Source: Hymenopus coronatus
Taxonomy: Eukaryota; Arthropoda; Insecta; Mantodea; Hymenopodidae
Length of the DNA stretch: 64,000 nt
Reading direction: 5' to 3'
NCBI GenBank assembly: GCA_030762935.1
Contig: CM060883.1
Coordinates: 36,169,501 to 36,233,500 of the forward strand
The position numbers were made by a program, and so were the translations under genes. The notes under the pieces were generated by a model, which saw only the letters and a program-made list of their open reading frames with translations, ran no database searches and was not told the origin of the DNA. Below are positions 1 to 11,208 of this stretch, one piece after another. Numbering within the stretch: the stretch's first letter is position 1; each line of letters starts with the position of its first letter.

Positions 1-221
1 ACAAAGATTTTCAAGAAAATCTCCCCATACCAACTACCCTTTACATGGAACATTTTTCGAAAATTTTGATTTTCTGCAAAATAGCTCTAACGGTTTTGAC
101 TAAAAATACCGTATGTTTAAGATATTTTATGAAAAAAAAAAATGTATATTTTCGATTTTCTGGGAGTAGCCTCTGAAGACCTCTTCATTCTGGATAACTT
201 TTGTATAATTAGCAAACCGTA

Positions 222-280
<59 letters not shown>

Positions 281-598
281 TACTATACAAACGCACAGTT
301 TATGTCATATACATTTTTTTTTTTTTGAGTTAACCGTTTTCGAGATATTCCGGATCATTAGTTTCATTTTTAGCCATTTAAGCTTTCATCTCGTTCTCAT
401 GTGTTTACTCCTGGAAAGCAAAGAGATTGTAATTTCAAATGCTTCACACAGCGACCAGCTTTTAAAGGACGAACTGTCGCATTAGCCTGTCCAGTTTCTT
501 ATTTCCCTTCTACTTTCAAGGAAGCTATTGCTTATGTTTATGTTGAATAGCACGTTGTAGATAACAGATTTGCTTGAGGACATCGTGTGAATGGAACA
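1..598 (-). mobile_element. HE repeat, minus copy cut by window edge
   Basis: Opens in the middle of the element (CCCCATACCAACTACCCTTTACATGG stretch, seen in most copies in this or reverse orientation) and runs to its 5' terminus near 590, where ACACATTAGA is the reverse complement of the usual TCTGATGTG start. The hairpin end lies outside the window. A TA microsatellite has expanded inside it at 226-276. No protein is suggested. Confidence 0.85.
226..276. repeat. (TA)n microsatellite
   Basis: About 25 uninterrupted TA units replacing part of the HE segment that normally reads 'aagagatggacaaaaac'. It marks slippage inside the host repeat. Confidence 0.95.
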
Positions 599-757
599 CA
601 TTAGACATTTTCTCTTCTACTTACAAGGAACCATAATATGGACGAATTCTGCTAATGTTTATCTCGATTAGCATGATGTAGATAAAAGAATAAGCTTTTT
701 AACAATAGTTTGTTACAGAGATGTAGAGAAAGTCATGTGATTGTAACACATCACATA
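599..757 (-). mobile_element. HE repeat, 5' end fragment
   Basis: Only the last ~160 bases of a minus copy are present: the CTACTTACAAGGA segment, the AAGCTTTTTAACAATA segment and TAGAGAAAGTCATGTG, ending at ACACATCAC. It directly abuts the previous minus copy, so two 5' ends lie in a row. Confidence 0.75.
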
Positions 758-1293
758 ATGGTATTGAATAGATCCAAATGCCGTAACTTCGACGATGAAT
801 TTCTCCATGACATCTTGTCCCTTCTTCGAACATTTTGGAACTCACAATTATGCTCCTGTAAATCAATATATAATCTCAATATTTTATAAACACCCAGAAT
901 TTCCTTAAAGTTGAATATTCGTGCACCAAAAGGCCAGAACATTGTAGTTAATGATTGGTCTAAGAACTTATGAAAGGAGTGTTATAATGATGGTATGTAT
1001 GGGATAATCTTCAAGGATGGTAAGGAGTGGTGCGAGGAAAATAGAGAGAGGCCAGGAAGAGTTTGAGATAGTAATTTTTTGAAAGCCGTATTGTAGCCAC
1101 TTATTAGACGAAAAGGGCAGGCTTTGTTGCTCATAGGCGTGTGTCCGTTAAACAACAATGCCTGACTCATGTGGGCAGTCACACCTTGGAGGAAACATGA
1201 CTTTACGTTTGTAATGCATCTGCACGTTCACTAGGTCACTATGCTGTGTTTGCTTTAGGATCCACATTTTAAATTCAAACTGCATACGTTTAA
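758..1293. other. unassigned stretch
   Basis: AT-rich sequence with no recognisable element, tRNA-like box or convincing reading frame. The short minus-strand open frames here (about 60 codons) show no recognisable motif and are treated as chance. Confidence 0.4.
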
Positions 1294-1418
1294 TTTTTAC
1301 TTTCTCTACACGTACTATGTACATAGTGTATAGATAAAGTATTGCACTCCACCCAAAATTCGATATCGAGATTTAACCGAAAATATATATTTTAGGGCCC
1401 CCTTTATCCAAAAAAACT
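1294..1418 (-). mobile_element. HE repeat, hairpin-end fragment
   Basis: Minus-strand hairpin end (ACTTTCTCTACACGTACTAT then a mirrored arm) followed by the GATATCGAGATTTAACCG segment, stopping at TTTATCCAAAAAAA. A plus-strand HE copy starts immediately after the A run, at the same internal position where the clean insertion at 17026 occurred. Confidence 0.85.
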
Positions 1419-2224
1419 CTGATGTGGTCCATTCACGTGACTTTCTCTGCATCTCTGCAAAAAATTATTGTTAAAAAGCTTATGCTTCTATTTACTGCAT
1501 GCTAATTGAGAAAAATTAGTAGAAATAGTCTTATTACTTGCCTCGTTGTAAGTAGAAACGAAATAAGGGAGTGCCATAGGTTAACGTGATAGTCAAAAGC
1601 TGGTTGACTGAAGTTCCTTTTTTTGTATGGACAGGAGTTGACAAATTCCCTTATGAGAAAAGTATGTTTTAAAAAGCTGAAAGCAAAAACAAGGAATATC
1701 TCAAAAACGATCAACTCCAAGAAAAAAAAAATGTATATAACATAAATTGTGTGTTTAACGTGCTCTACAGTTTTGTCCATCTCTTACGATTTACCGGTTA
1801 TGCAAAATCCGTAAAATGCATCCAGAATAGTCTTCAGAGGCTATTTCCAGAAAATTCAAGATATATATTTCATTTGCCAAGTAAATATATTTAACATACG
1901 ATATTTTAATGAAAATCGTTATAGACATTTTTGAGAAAATAAAATTTTTCGAAAAAAGTTCTATGTAAAGGGTAGTTGTGGTGGGGTATTTAACGGTCTT
2001 TTCGTTTTTAAGCTATGCTCGCCACAGACACATTCACACAGACACACACACGCGCGCGCACACACATATGCACACAAACGGACTTTTTTTCCAAATATGC
2101 TTTTTCTGGATTCAGGGGGACTCAAATTATACATTTCCGGTAAAATCTCGGTATCGAAATTTTGGATTCATTACAATACCTTCTCTATACACTATGTACA
2201 TAGTAGGTGTAGAGAAAATAAAAA
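1419..2224 (+). mobile_element. HE repeat, near full length
   Basis: Starts TCTGATGTGG after an A run and ends in the hairpin (CACTATGTACATAGTAGGTG) with AGAGAAAATAAAAA. The CA microsatellite is at about 2028-2072 with a CGCGCG interruption. The next copy begins at the very next base, giving a head-to-tail tandem junction. Confidence 0.9.
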
Positions 2225-3090
2225 TCTGATGTGTTGCAATCGCATAACTTTCTCTACGTATCTGTAACAAATTATTGTTAAAAAGCTTATTCTTCTATCT
2301 ACATCATGCTAATCGAGATAAACATAGCAGAATGAGTGTGTGAGTAGAACTCCTTGTGAGTAGAAGGGAAATAAAATGCACACGCTAAAGCGATAGTCTC
2401 GTCCTTAAAAGCCGGTCGCTACGTGAAACAATTGAAATTACACTCTCTTTGCTTTCCAGAAGTTAACAAACGAGAAACGAAAATAAAGATGTCTTCTTGT
2501 TTAAGAAAAGTTTATGTGTGTATAATTGAAACTAATAAAAAAAAATTGTATGTAACATAAATTGTGTGTTTTAATGAGATCTACATTCTTTTTTTGTGTA
2601 GTAAGTTTTTGTATATCTCTTACGTTTACCAGTTATATAAAAGTCATCCACAATGAAGTCTGCAGAAGCTATTCGCAGAAAATTCAAGATATACATTTCG
2701 TAAGTCATAAAAATGTCTTAAACATACGGTATTTTAATCAAAATTGTTAGAGCCATTTTTGAGAGGAAAAACAAATTTGAAAAATGTTTCATGTAAAGGG
2801 TATTTTGGCTCACATATTTACATTGCAAAAAAAAAAAAAATCACTTATAAATAATTAAATGACAGAGAAGAAATTCCCGCCTCCACTTATATACCAAGTT
2901 TGGTATTTAATGGTCTTTTAGTTTTTGAGCTATGCTGCCCACAGACACACACGCACACACACTCAGAAATTGTTTTTTAAAAATGCTCTTTGGATTCAGA
3001 TATCTCAAAACATATCTCAGTATCGAATTTTTGAGTGCAATACAATACCTTCTCTATACACTATGTACATAGTACGTGTAGAGAAAGTAA
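2225..3090 (+). mobile_element. HE repeat, near full length, tandem partner
   Basis: Starts TCTGATGTGTTGC directly on the 3' end of the previous copy and ends at the hairpin near 3055-3085. Around 2810-2880 the usual 'ccccaccc' segment is replaced by a divergent AT-rich stretch with an A14 run, so this copy is older or locally rearranged. Confidence 0.85.
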
Positions 3091-3155
3091 TTAGATATCG
3101 CGATTTCAGCGCAAATACGTGTTTTGAGACCCTCGAATAAAAGAAATTTTAGAAA
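3091..3155 (-). mobile_element. HE repeat scrap
   Basis: A short minus-sense piece (GATATCGCGATTTCAGCGC then GTTTTGAGACCC) matching the stretch just inside the hairpin. It sits against the hairpin end of a plus copy, an arrangement seen again at 27763 and 41836. Confidence 0.7.
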
Positions 3156-3264
3156 CATATTTGTGTATGTGTGATATGAGTGTGTTTTGTATAAGGGCAG
3201 CATACCATGCTCGCACTTTTTCTTGGGCGGGAGGATATTAGCTTCTCTAATAAGTGAGACAATG

Positions 3265-3265
<1 letters not shown>

Positions 3266-3309
<44 letters not shown>
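3266..3309. repeat. (AAT)n microsatellite
   Basis: About 15 AAT units directly before an HE 5' end. It produces open frames of polyasparagine and polyleucine, which are not treated as genes. The preceding 110 bases are unassigned. Confidence 0.95.
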
Positions 3310-4200
3310 CTGATATGTTCCATTCGCATGACCTTCTCTAGCAGTTCCGCAAACAAATCTTTTATTCAAAAGACATGTATCTACATTATACTAATGGAGA
3401 TAAACATTAGCAGAATTGGTCTTATTGCTTACCTCCTTTAAGTAGAAGAGAAATAAGGGAATGCACAGGATAAACCGATAGTCAAGTCCTTTAAAAGCTA
3501 GTCGCTATGTGAAACTTTCATTCTCTTTGCTTGCCAGAAATAAACAAATGAGAGACCAGAAGAAAGATATCTTCCCGTTTGAGAAAAATGTAATAGCTAA
3601 AAACTGAAACCAAAATCCGGAATATCTCGAAAACGTTTAGCTCTAAAAATAAATAAATAAATAAATAAATACAATAAAATATATATAATGATTAATTTTT
3701 AAATGTTTATATTATATATATATAAATTGTGCGTTTTAACGAGATCTACATTTATTGTGTAGTAAGTTTTGGTCTATCTCTTACGGTTTGCTAGTTATAT
3801 AAAAGTCATCCGGAAAGAAGAGGTCTTCAGGGGGTATTTCCAAAAAAAATTTCAAGATATGCATTTTATTTGACATGAAAATATCTTAAACATAAGGTAT
3901 TTTACTGAAAATCGTTAGAACCATTTCTGAGAATACGAACATTTTCGGAAAATTTTCCATGCATAGGGTAGTTTGTGGCGGGGGGGGAGGGAGTTCTTGA
4001 AACTCTTCGTGTCGCATCCTTGGAAGGTACTTGGTATTTAACCGACTTTTCGTTTTTGAGCTATTCTGCCCACAGGCATACTCAGGAAATGTTTCTAAAA
4101 ATGCCTTTTGGAGTCAAGGGGGCTCAAAACCTGTATTTCCGGTGAAATCTCGGTATCGAATTTTTTTACATTGTACATACGTGTTAGTGAAGGTAGTAGT
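3310..4200 (+). mobile_element. HE repeat, full length
   Basis: Begins TCTGATATGTTCC immediately after the AAT run. A small AAAT repeat sits at 3646-3672. The end is a decayed form of the second hairpin type (TTGTACATACGTG) rather than ACTATGTACATAGT, and merges into another AAT run. Confidence 0.85.
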
Positions 4201-4213
4201 AACATTAATCATG

Positions 4214-4303
<90 letters not shown>
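4214..4303. repeat. (AAT)n microsatellite
   Basis: About 30 AAT units between an HE 3' end and the tRNA-like head of a SINE that itself ends in AAT units. It may be the tail of an earlier SINE or a locally expanded target. Confidence 0.95.
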
Positions 4304-4525
4304 GCTCGCCTGGGTAGTGTGGTGGTAGCGTGTCTGCCTCACATTCAAAAGGTCATGAGTTCGAATCTCGCTTAGGGTGAGTTACCCGGATAATGTCGAG
4401 TAACTTTAAGCTCCATGGACTCCGAGATTATTTAAGCATCATTTCACCAATTTCATTCATCGTCTGATATGACCAGCCAGGTTAAAGGACGTTAAACTAA
4501 ATAATAATAATAATAATAATAATAG
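4304..4525 (+). mobile_element. tRNA-derived SINE, family A
   Basis: Has a tRNA-like head with an A-box region (TGGTGGTAGCGTGTCTGCC) and a B-box-like GAGTTCGAATCTC, then a body with GAGTAACTTTAAGCTCC and GGACGTTAAAC, and a tail of eight AAT units. A second copy at 33596 shares head and body; a third at 55833 has only the head. Expected to be RNA polymerase III transcribed and mobilised in trans by a LINE (family knowledge). No clean target duplication is visible because both flanks are AAT. Confidence 0.8.
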
Positions 4526-5282
4526 TAACGAGCCAAGAGAGCCACTCTCAAGCTCTTAATGTAGAGGAAAGATGGTGGTGAAAAATAATTTACGTACATA
4601 TTAAGACAAGGAAAGGGCACCAGTTATGATACAAAAGTGGTGTTGGAAAGTGAATGGCTGCAGAGGCACGCGGAAAGGGAGCTTTTAAAAAGCGTGACTG
4701 TGTGTTTTGAAGACAGTGCTAACGATTTTTGGTGTTGAATATGGCTCCCTGTTGAGTGTTGGTTGGCGCTGCGCCAGGTATATCTGGATGGATGCCCTGA
4801 GGCTCTTGACGCGCAACAAGAAGAAAAGAAGTGTTGGTCGTCATTAAGAACGTCGGCCGTCACCTCGGGGCGGGTTGCTCCACGCGTGACGTAACATCTT
4901 CCGCGCTGACCTCGTCTCGAGGAAGGCTTCTTCTTCTTCTCCTCCCCAATGTTAATGAGGACCCTTCCAGACAAAGGATGAGATGTGAGGACACTAAAAA
5001 CCGTATTCTACAGAAACTGGCGGCGCTGCGTCATGGTCTAGTGGTTTTACTGAGACACTGCTCAGTTCAATAAGTGCATCATACAGAGAATAAAGTTGCT
5101 GTGGTCTTCTGTCAGCCCTTCAACTTCCCCACAGCATCCCTTTGATCACTCGAACATAGAGCGTTATGTAATTCGATGAACTAAGGTGTCTCAACCACGA
5201 TGCTCCCCTAAGCCTCGTCGTATAAGGGCTCCGAACTGGTATGAAGCATAAGAGCTAAAGAATGATCCGTTTGAAAACAAAA
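4526..5282. other. GC-richer unassigned stretch
   Basis: Clearly richer in GC than its surroundings, with CpG-containing words around 4850-4930 and a TGACGTAA word near 4886. Near 5030-5075 a decayed tRNA-like segment (ATGGTCTAGTGGTT, then CAGTTCAA) may be a SINE remnant. Two overlapping open frames of about 80-116 codons exist, but neither has a recognisable motif. It could hold a promoter or an old retroposon. Confidence 0.35.
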
Positions 5283-6146
5283 ATCTGATTTGTTCCAGCC
5301 ACATGCTTTTCTTTACACCTCAGCAACAAATTACTTCTACTTCCTTCATGCTAATTGAGAAAAAGATTAGCAGAAATAGTCTTATTATTTGCTTTCTTGT
5401 AAGTAGAAACGAAAGGGAGTACCATAGGTTAAAATTATAGTCAAAAACTGGCTGCTATGTGACTGAAGTTCCTTTGTTTGTATGGGCAGGAGTTAACACA
5501 TTCCTGTATGAGAAAAGTATGTTTTTCAAAGCAGAAACGAAAAACTAAGAATGTCTTAAAAATGATCAACTCCACGAAAAAAATGTAAATGACATAAATT
5601 GTGTGTTTTAACGTGCTCTACATTTTTCATGCAATAAGTTTTGGTCCATCTCTTACGCTTTAGCAGTTATGCGCAATTCCGTAAAATTCATCCAGAATAA
5701 ACTAGTCTTCAGAGGCCATTCCCAGACAATTCAAAATATACATTTTATTCGTCAGGTAAATATCTTTAATATACGACATTTTAATCAAAATCGTTGGAGC
5801 TATTTTTAAGCAAATCAAAAATTTCGAAATTTTTTCCATGTAAAGGGTAGTTTGGGGTGGGGGGATTTTTCTCAAAATCTTCGTGTCGTATCTCTGGAAG
5901 ATACTAAACTTAAGTACCAAGTTTGGTATTTTACCGACTCTTCGTTTTAGAGTTCTCGTTTTCACAGGCACACTGACACACGGACACACACACACGGAAC
6001 TTTTTGTGAAAATACTTTTTTTGGATATTAGAGACCCGAAAGCATTTATTTCCGGTGAAATCTCGGTATCGAATTTTTGGGTGGAGTGCAATTACCTTCT
6101 CTATCCCTATGTACATTGTACATACGGGGCTAGAGAAAGTAAAAAA
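5283..6146 (+). mobile_element. HE repeat, full length, variant hairpin
   Basis: Starts TCTGATTTGTTCC and ends in the second hairpin type: CTATCCCTATGTACA pairs with TGTACATACGGGGCTAG. Both arms differ from the common hairpin yet still pair. The next HE copy follows with no spacer. Confidence 0.9.
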
Positions 6147-6900
6147 TCTGATGTGTTCCATAAACCTGACTTTCTCTACATATCTACAACAAATTATTCT
6201 TAAAAAGCTTATACTTCTATTTACATTAGCATGAAGCTAATCAGAAAAAATTAAAAGAAATAGTCTTATTACTTGCTTCCTTGTAAGTAGAAGCGAAATT
6301 GGAGAGTTCCATAGGTTAAAGTGATAGTCAAAAGCTGGATGCAATGTAACTAAAGTTCCTTTGTTTGTATGGACAGCAGTTGACAAATTCCTGAATGAGA
6401 AATGTATAGGTTTTTCATAGCAGAAACAAAAATAAGGAATGTCACAAAAACGACGAACTCTACGAAAAAATGCATATAACATAAAGTGTGTGTTTTAACG
6501 TGCTCTACATTTTTTGTGTAGTAAGTTTTTGTCCATCTCTTATGGTTTAGCAGTTATTCAAAATTTAGTAAAATTCATCCAGAACAAACTACTGTTCATA
6601 GGCTATTCATAGAAAATTCAAGATATACATTTTATTTGTCAGGTAAATAGCTTTAATATACGAAATTGTAATCAAAATCATTAGAGCCATTTTTGAGAAA
6701 ACCAAAATTTTCAAAAAATGTTCCATGTAAAGGGTAGTTGGGGGTGGGGGGATTTCCTCAAAATCTTCGTGTTGCATCCCTGGAAGATATTAAACTTAAA
6801 TACCAAGTTTGGCATTTTACCTATTTTTCGTTTTTGAGTAATCGTGTTCACAGACACACGGACACACACATGTACATAGTGCCTATAGAGAAAGTAAAAA
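6147..6900 (+). mobile_element. HE repeat, internally deleted tandem copy
   Basis: Middle member of a three-copy head-to-tail array. The stretch between the CA run (near 6855-6870) and the hairpin is missing, so the left half of the hairpin and the usual ATCTCGGTATCGAA segment are gone while the right arm and AGAGAAAGTAAAAA remain. Confidence 0.85.
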
Positions 6901-7774
6901 TCTAATGTGTACCATTCATATGACTTTCTCTATATTCCTGCAACAAATTATTCTTAAAAAGCTTATACTCCTATTAACTTCATGCTAATCAGTAAAAGAT
7001 TAGCAGAAATAGCCATATTACTTGCTTCCTTGTAAATAGAGGTGAAATAAGGGAGTACCATAGGTTAAAATAATAATTAAAATCTGGTTGCTATGTCACT
7101 GAAGTTCCTTTGTTTGTATGGACAGCAGTTGACAAATTCCTGAATGAGAAATGTGTACGTTTTTCATAGCAGAAACCAAAAATAAGGAAATGTCACAAAA
7201 ACGACGAACTCCACGAAAACATGTATATAACATAAATTGTGTGTTTTAACGTTCTCTACATTTTTTGTGTAGTAAGTTTTTGTCCATCTCTTATGGTTTA
7301 GCAGTTATTCAAAATTTAGTAAAATTCATCCAGAACAAACTAATCTTCAGAGGCTATTCCCAAAAAATTCAAGATATACATTTTATTTGTCAGGTAAATT
7401 ACTTTAATATACGAAATTTTAATCAAAATCGTTAGAGCCATTTTTGAGAAAATCAAAATTTTCGAAAAAAGTTCCATGTAAAGGGTAGTTGGGGGTGGGG
7501 GGATTTTCTCAAAATCTTCGAGTCGCATCCCTGGAAGATACTAAACTCAAATACCAAGTTTGGTATTTTACCTACTTTTCGTTTTTGAGTTATCGTGTTC
7601 ACAGACACACGGACACACACACACACATGGACCTTTTTCCGAAAATGCTTTTTTTTAGATAAAGGGGACCCTAAAACATATATTTCCGGTGCAATCTCGG
7701 TATCGAAATGTTTGGTGGAGTGCAATACATTCTCTGTACACTATGTACATAGTGCCTATAGAGAAAGTAAAAAA
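6901..7774 (+). mobile_element. HE repeat, full length tandem copy
   Basis: Begins TCTAATGTGTACC directly after the previous copy and ends CACTATGTACATAGTGCC then AGAGAAAGTAAAAAA. Its close similarity to the copy at 6147 over the shared part suggests array expansion or gene conversion. Confidence 0.9.
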
Positions 7775-7825
7775 GGATCAACTCCACGAAAAAAAAGTAT
7801 ATGGCATAAATTGTGTGTTTTATTG

Positions 7826-8082
7826 TTGTTTTTTTTTTGTTTTTTTTAGCATTTAATGCCCGCTTGAACTACTCATGGCACCTCAGGCGGTGATATTGAT
7901 GATATATGAATGATATGGAGCACCGGTGGAATGCGATGGCGGGGGAAACCGGAGTACCCGGAGAAAACCCGCCCCAGTGCCGCTTTGACCACCACAAATC
8001 TCACATGCGGTTGATTAGGATCGAACCCCGGCCATCTAGGTGAGAGGCGAGTGGTGTAATACTCGGCCACGGCGCGGCCGCT
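7826..8082 (-). mobile_element. tRNA-derived SINE, family B
   Basis: Read on the minus strand: tRNA-like head GCCGTGGCCGAGTATTACAC, B box GGGGTTCGATCC, then the TTTGTGGTGGTCAAAGCGGC and GGTTTCCCCCGCC body and an A/C-rich tail. A short near-match flanks it (about TTTTAT), consistent with a target duplication. Related copies are at 23535, 34979, 54020, 55947 and 57912. Confidence 0.8.
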
Positions 8083-8239
8083 GGTTTTTATCGTGCTCTA
8101 CATTTTCTGTGTAGTAATTTTTTGTCTATCTCTTACGGTTTAGCAGTTGGGCAAAATTCATCCAGAATAAAGGGGTATTCAAAGGATATTAACAGAAAAT
8201 TCAAGATATGCATTTTATTTGGTATGTAAATATCTTTAA

Positions 8240-8569
8240 CGGTGGTAGCGCAGCTGCTTACCAAGCGGGAGACCTGGGTTCGATCCCCAGTACCGGCGTG
8301 GGGATTTTCCCCCGCTGGGAGACCTGGCCCGGGGTGCACTCAGCCTCGTAAGGTCCCTGGGGGGCCAATTGAGGAGCTACTTGATGGAGAAGTAGCGGCT
8401 CCAGATCATGAGGACCGCATTAACCGGCCGGGAGGGGCTCGAAGCGCTGACCACGTCTCACCCTCCAGTACTGCACCCCATACATGACGTCTGTAGTGGA
8501 CCGAGATGGGGGACGCAGCGGCCGGGCGGTAGGCCAAGGTTCCCTGTGAGCTGTCTTGCCATGGAGTTA
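8240..8569 (+). mobile_element. tRNA-derived SINE, family C, intact with 13-bp target duplication
   Basis: Head TGGTAGCGCAGCTGC (A box) and GGGTTCGATCCCC (B box), a GC-rich body, and a 3' end GGTAGGCCAAGGTTCCC. It is bounded by identical 13-bp repeats TAAATATCTTTAA at 8227-8239 and 8570-8582, and that word is normal HE sequence. The perfect duplication indicates fairly recent retroposition. Other copies: 36908-37234 full, 22031 and 26706 partial. Confidence 0.92.
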
Positions 8570-8937
8570 TAAATATCTTTAATATGTAGGATTTTAATCA
8601 AAATTGTTAGAGCCAGTTTTTAGAAAGTCAGAATTTTCGAAAATTTGTCCATATAAATGGTAGTTGGGGGCAGGGAGATTTTCTTGAAAAGGCTTTTTTT
8701 TTTTTTTTTTTGGATTCAGGGGGTCCCAAAGCATTTATTTCCGGTGAAATCTCGGTATCGAATTTTTGGGTAGAATGCAATACTTCCTCTATACAGTATG
8801 TACATAGTACGTGTAGAGCAAGTAAAATCTCTTTCACTCTCCCTAAACATGCTCGTCATACAACCTTCTTCTATTTATCATCGTTAATTATTAAGTATTG
8901 TAAAATATCTGTGTTGAAAATAAACAACTTGATGTGG

Positions 8938-9636
8938 TTTTACTTTCTCTAGTGCATATATACAACGTATATAGTACTTAGAGAAGATGTATTCCACTAA
9001 AAATTTGATACCCACGTTTCACTAGGAATATAAGTTTTGAGACTCCTCTGAAACCTAAAAAAGCATTTTTAGAAAAATATAATGTTTGTGTGTCTGTGGA
9101 TAGCGTAGCTCAAAAAACGAAAAGCCCGTTAAACACAAAACTTGATATTTAATTTTAGTATCTCCCAAGGATTCGACACGAGGATTTTAAAGAATCTCTA
9201 TCTCCTCAACGCCTCAAACTACGTGGGAAAATGTTCGAAAATTTTAATTCTCTCAAAACTGGTTCTAAAGATTTTGATTAAAATACCGCATATTAAAGCT
9301 ATTTACACGACAAATAAAATGTGTATCTTGGTTTTCCTGGGAAGAGCCTCTAAAGACCTCATTATGCTGGATGAATTTTGCTAAATGATGCATAACTATT
9401 AAACGGTAAGAGATGGACAAAAACTTATTGCACACAAAGTGTAGATCTCGTTAAAACACTCAATTTATGTCATATACAATTTTTTCTTGGTGGATCAATT
9501 TTGAGAAATCTCTTGTTATTGGTTTCACTTTCAAAATACGTAAACGTTTCTCATACGGGAATTTTTCAACTCCTGGCAATAGAAAGGAATGGATTTGAAG
9601 CACATGGCAACCAGCTTTATCGCTTATTTAATGTAC
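8938..9636 (-). mobile_element. HE repeat, 5' truncated
   Basis: Starts at its hairpin end (ACTTTCTCTAGTGC, with a TATATACAACGTATATA loop variant) and runs to about the CAACCAGCTTT segment before the next copy's hairpin end begins. The preceding 110 bases (8828-8937) are unassigned. Confidence 0.8.
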
Positions 9637-9793
9637 TTTTCGTTTTTACTTTCTCTATATGTGCTATGTATATAGTGTAGGTATTGCACTCCACCAAAAG
9701 ATTAGATACCGAGATTTCACCGGAAATATATATTATAGGGTCCCCTTTATCTAAAAAAAAGTATTTTCAGAAAAAGGTCCTTGTGTGTGTTTG

Positions 9794-9828
<35 letters not shown>

Positions 9829-10421
9829 GTGTGTCAGTGTGTACGTCTGCCCGTGTGTTCGTGTGTCTGTGAACACGATAACTCAAAAACGAAAAGTCGG
9901 TAAAATACCAAACTTCGTATTTAAGTTTAGCATCTTCCAGGGATGCGACACGAAGCTTTTGAAAAAAATCCCCCCACCCCCTTTACATGGAGATTTTTTC
10001 GAAAATTTTGATTTTCTAAAAAACGGCTGTAATGATTTTGATTAAAATATTGTATATTAAAGATATTTACCTCACAAATAAAATGTATATTTTGAATTTT
10101 CTGGGAATAGCCTCTGAAGACTAGGAAGGAAGCAAGTAATAAGGCTATTCCTTGTTTTGGTTTCAGTTATAAAAAACTTATACTTTGTCATACAGGACTT
10201 TGTGAACTCGTGTCCATACAAACAAAGGAACTTCAGTCGCAGAGCAACCAGCTTTTGACTATCACTTTAACTTATGGTACCCCCTTATTTCGCTTCTACT
10301 AACAAGGAAGCAAGTAATAAGACTATTTCTGCTAATTTTTGCTCCATTAGATGAAGTAAATAAAATAATTTGTTGCAGTGATATAGAGAAAGTCATGTGA
10401 ATGGAACACATCAGATTTTTT
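9637..10421 (-). mobile_element. HE repeat with internal deletion
   Basis: Hairpin end at 9637-9690, a long GT run at 9785-9829 where the CA microsatellite normally is, and 5' end ACACATCAGA near 10415. At about 10122 the sequence jumps from 'cctctgaagac' to a small stray copy of the AAGGAAGCAAGTAATAAG segment, then resumes, so around 200 bases are missing. Confidence 0.85.
9785..9867. repeat. (GT)n-rich microsatellite
   Basis: GT and GTGTCC units expanded from the HE element's own CA/GT tract. It is one of the longest such tracts here and is the source of the polycysteine/valine open frames. Confidence 0.9.
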
Positions 10422-11133
10422 AGTTCGTGTTCACAGACACTTGGACTCAGATATACACACCACTGTACGGTTTGACAGTATGTGTGACTCACCACCACAT
10501 GGAGTTGGGAGAAACACGTTGTGAGCCAGTACATCGCAAGAGTTACTTTGGACGTGTCTGGTCTATCGCATAAATCGCAATAGTAGTTTCATTTACACCA
10601 AATTACGGGAAATGACAATGCAGATATGTCCATACAGTTTATATGAATTCATGCACTCGGTATTAGAAAAATAACAGAAATTAATACACCTGTTTGAAAC
10701 TATGGGTAGCCTTAGTTCGTTAGGCTAAATAGAATGTGCTTATTGTGCTGTAAAACACTTTTTTTTCTTCTTTTTTAACTAGATGAATGTATACCGACTC
10801 ATTATTAAAATTAAAGTACTTTATGATTACTGTAGCATAACATTTAACGTGCATACAGTAGCGGAAAAAATAACAATGAAGAATAGCAAAAATATATTTT
10901 TGGTTCATGAACACGTATGTAATTATAACACAAAATCCTTTTCCCCTTGTGCATGTTAAAAACTGGAACGCTTCGATAAATGAAACATGAATTCCCTTTG
11001 TTGGCATGTCTAAATGTTTTGTTATTTATTTAGAACGTGTCATCACAGAGATAAATGCATTTTATGCAACTTGTTCATTGAAAGCTAATTAGCATCGCAA
11101 GCGATGTGTATTTAACAGTGCTTGAACGTGTAC

Positions 11134-11136
<3 letters not shown>
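10422..11136. other. unassigned stretch
   Basis: No HE sequence, SINE boxes or recognisable coding similarity. Minus-strand open frames of 90-95 codons have AT-driven composition and no motif. Confidence 0.35.

Positions 11137-11175
<39 letters not shown>
11137..11175. repeat. (GT)n microsatellite
   Basis: About 19 GT units just outside the hairpin end of the following minus HE copy. Confidence 0.95.
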
Positions 11176-11178
<3 letters not shown>

Positions 11179-11208
11179 CACGCGCACGTAACAAAAGAGG
11201 TATATATT

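Larger units (their letters stand above)
7775..8827 (+). mobile_element. HE repeat, 5' truncated, split by two SINEs
   Basis: Picks up at GGATCAACTCCACGAA, is interrupted by a minus SINE near 7826-8082 and a plus SINE at 8240-8569, and ends in ACAGTATGTACATAGTACG with AGAGCAAGTAAAA. After removing both SINEs the HE sequence reads through, so the HE copy is older than both. Confidence 0.85.

Noticed and set aside
3187..3441. Open frame with a polyasparagine tract (and polyleucine on the other strand)
   Set aside because: The tract is an AAT microsatellite joined to HE sequence. There is no start context or conserved flank.
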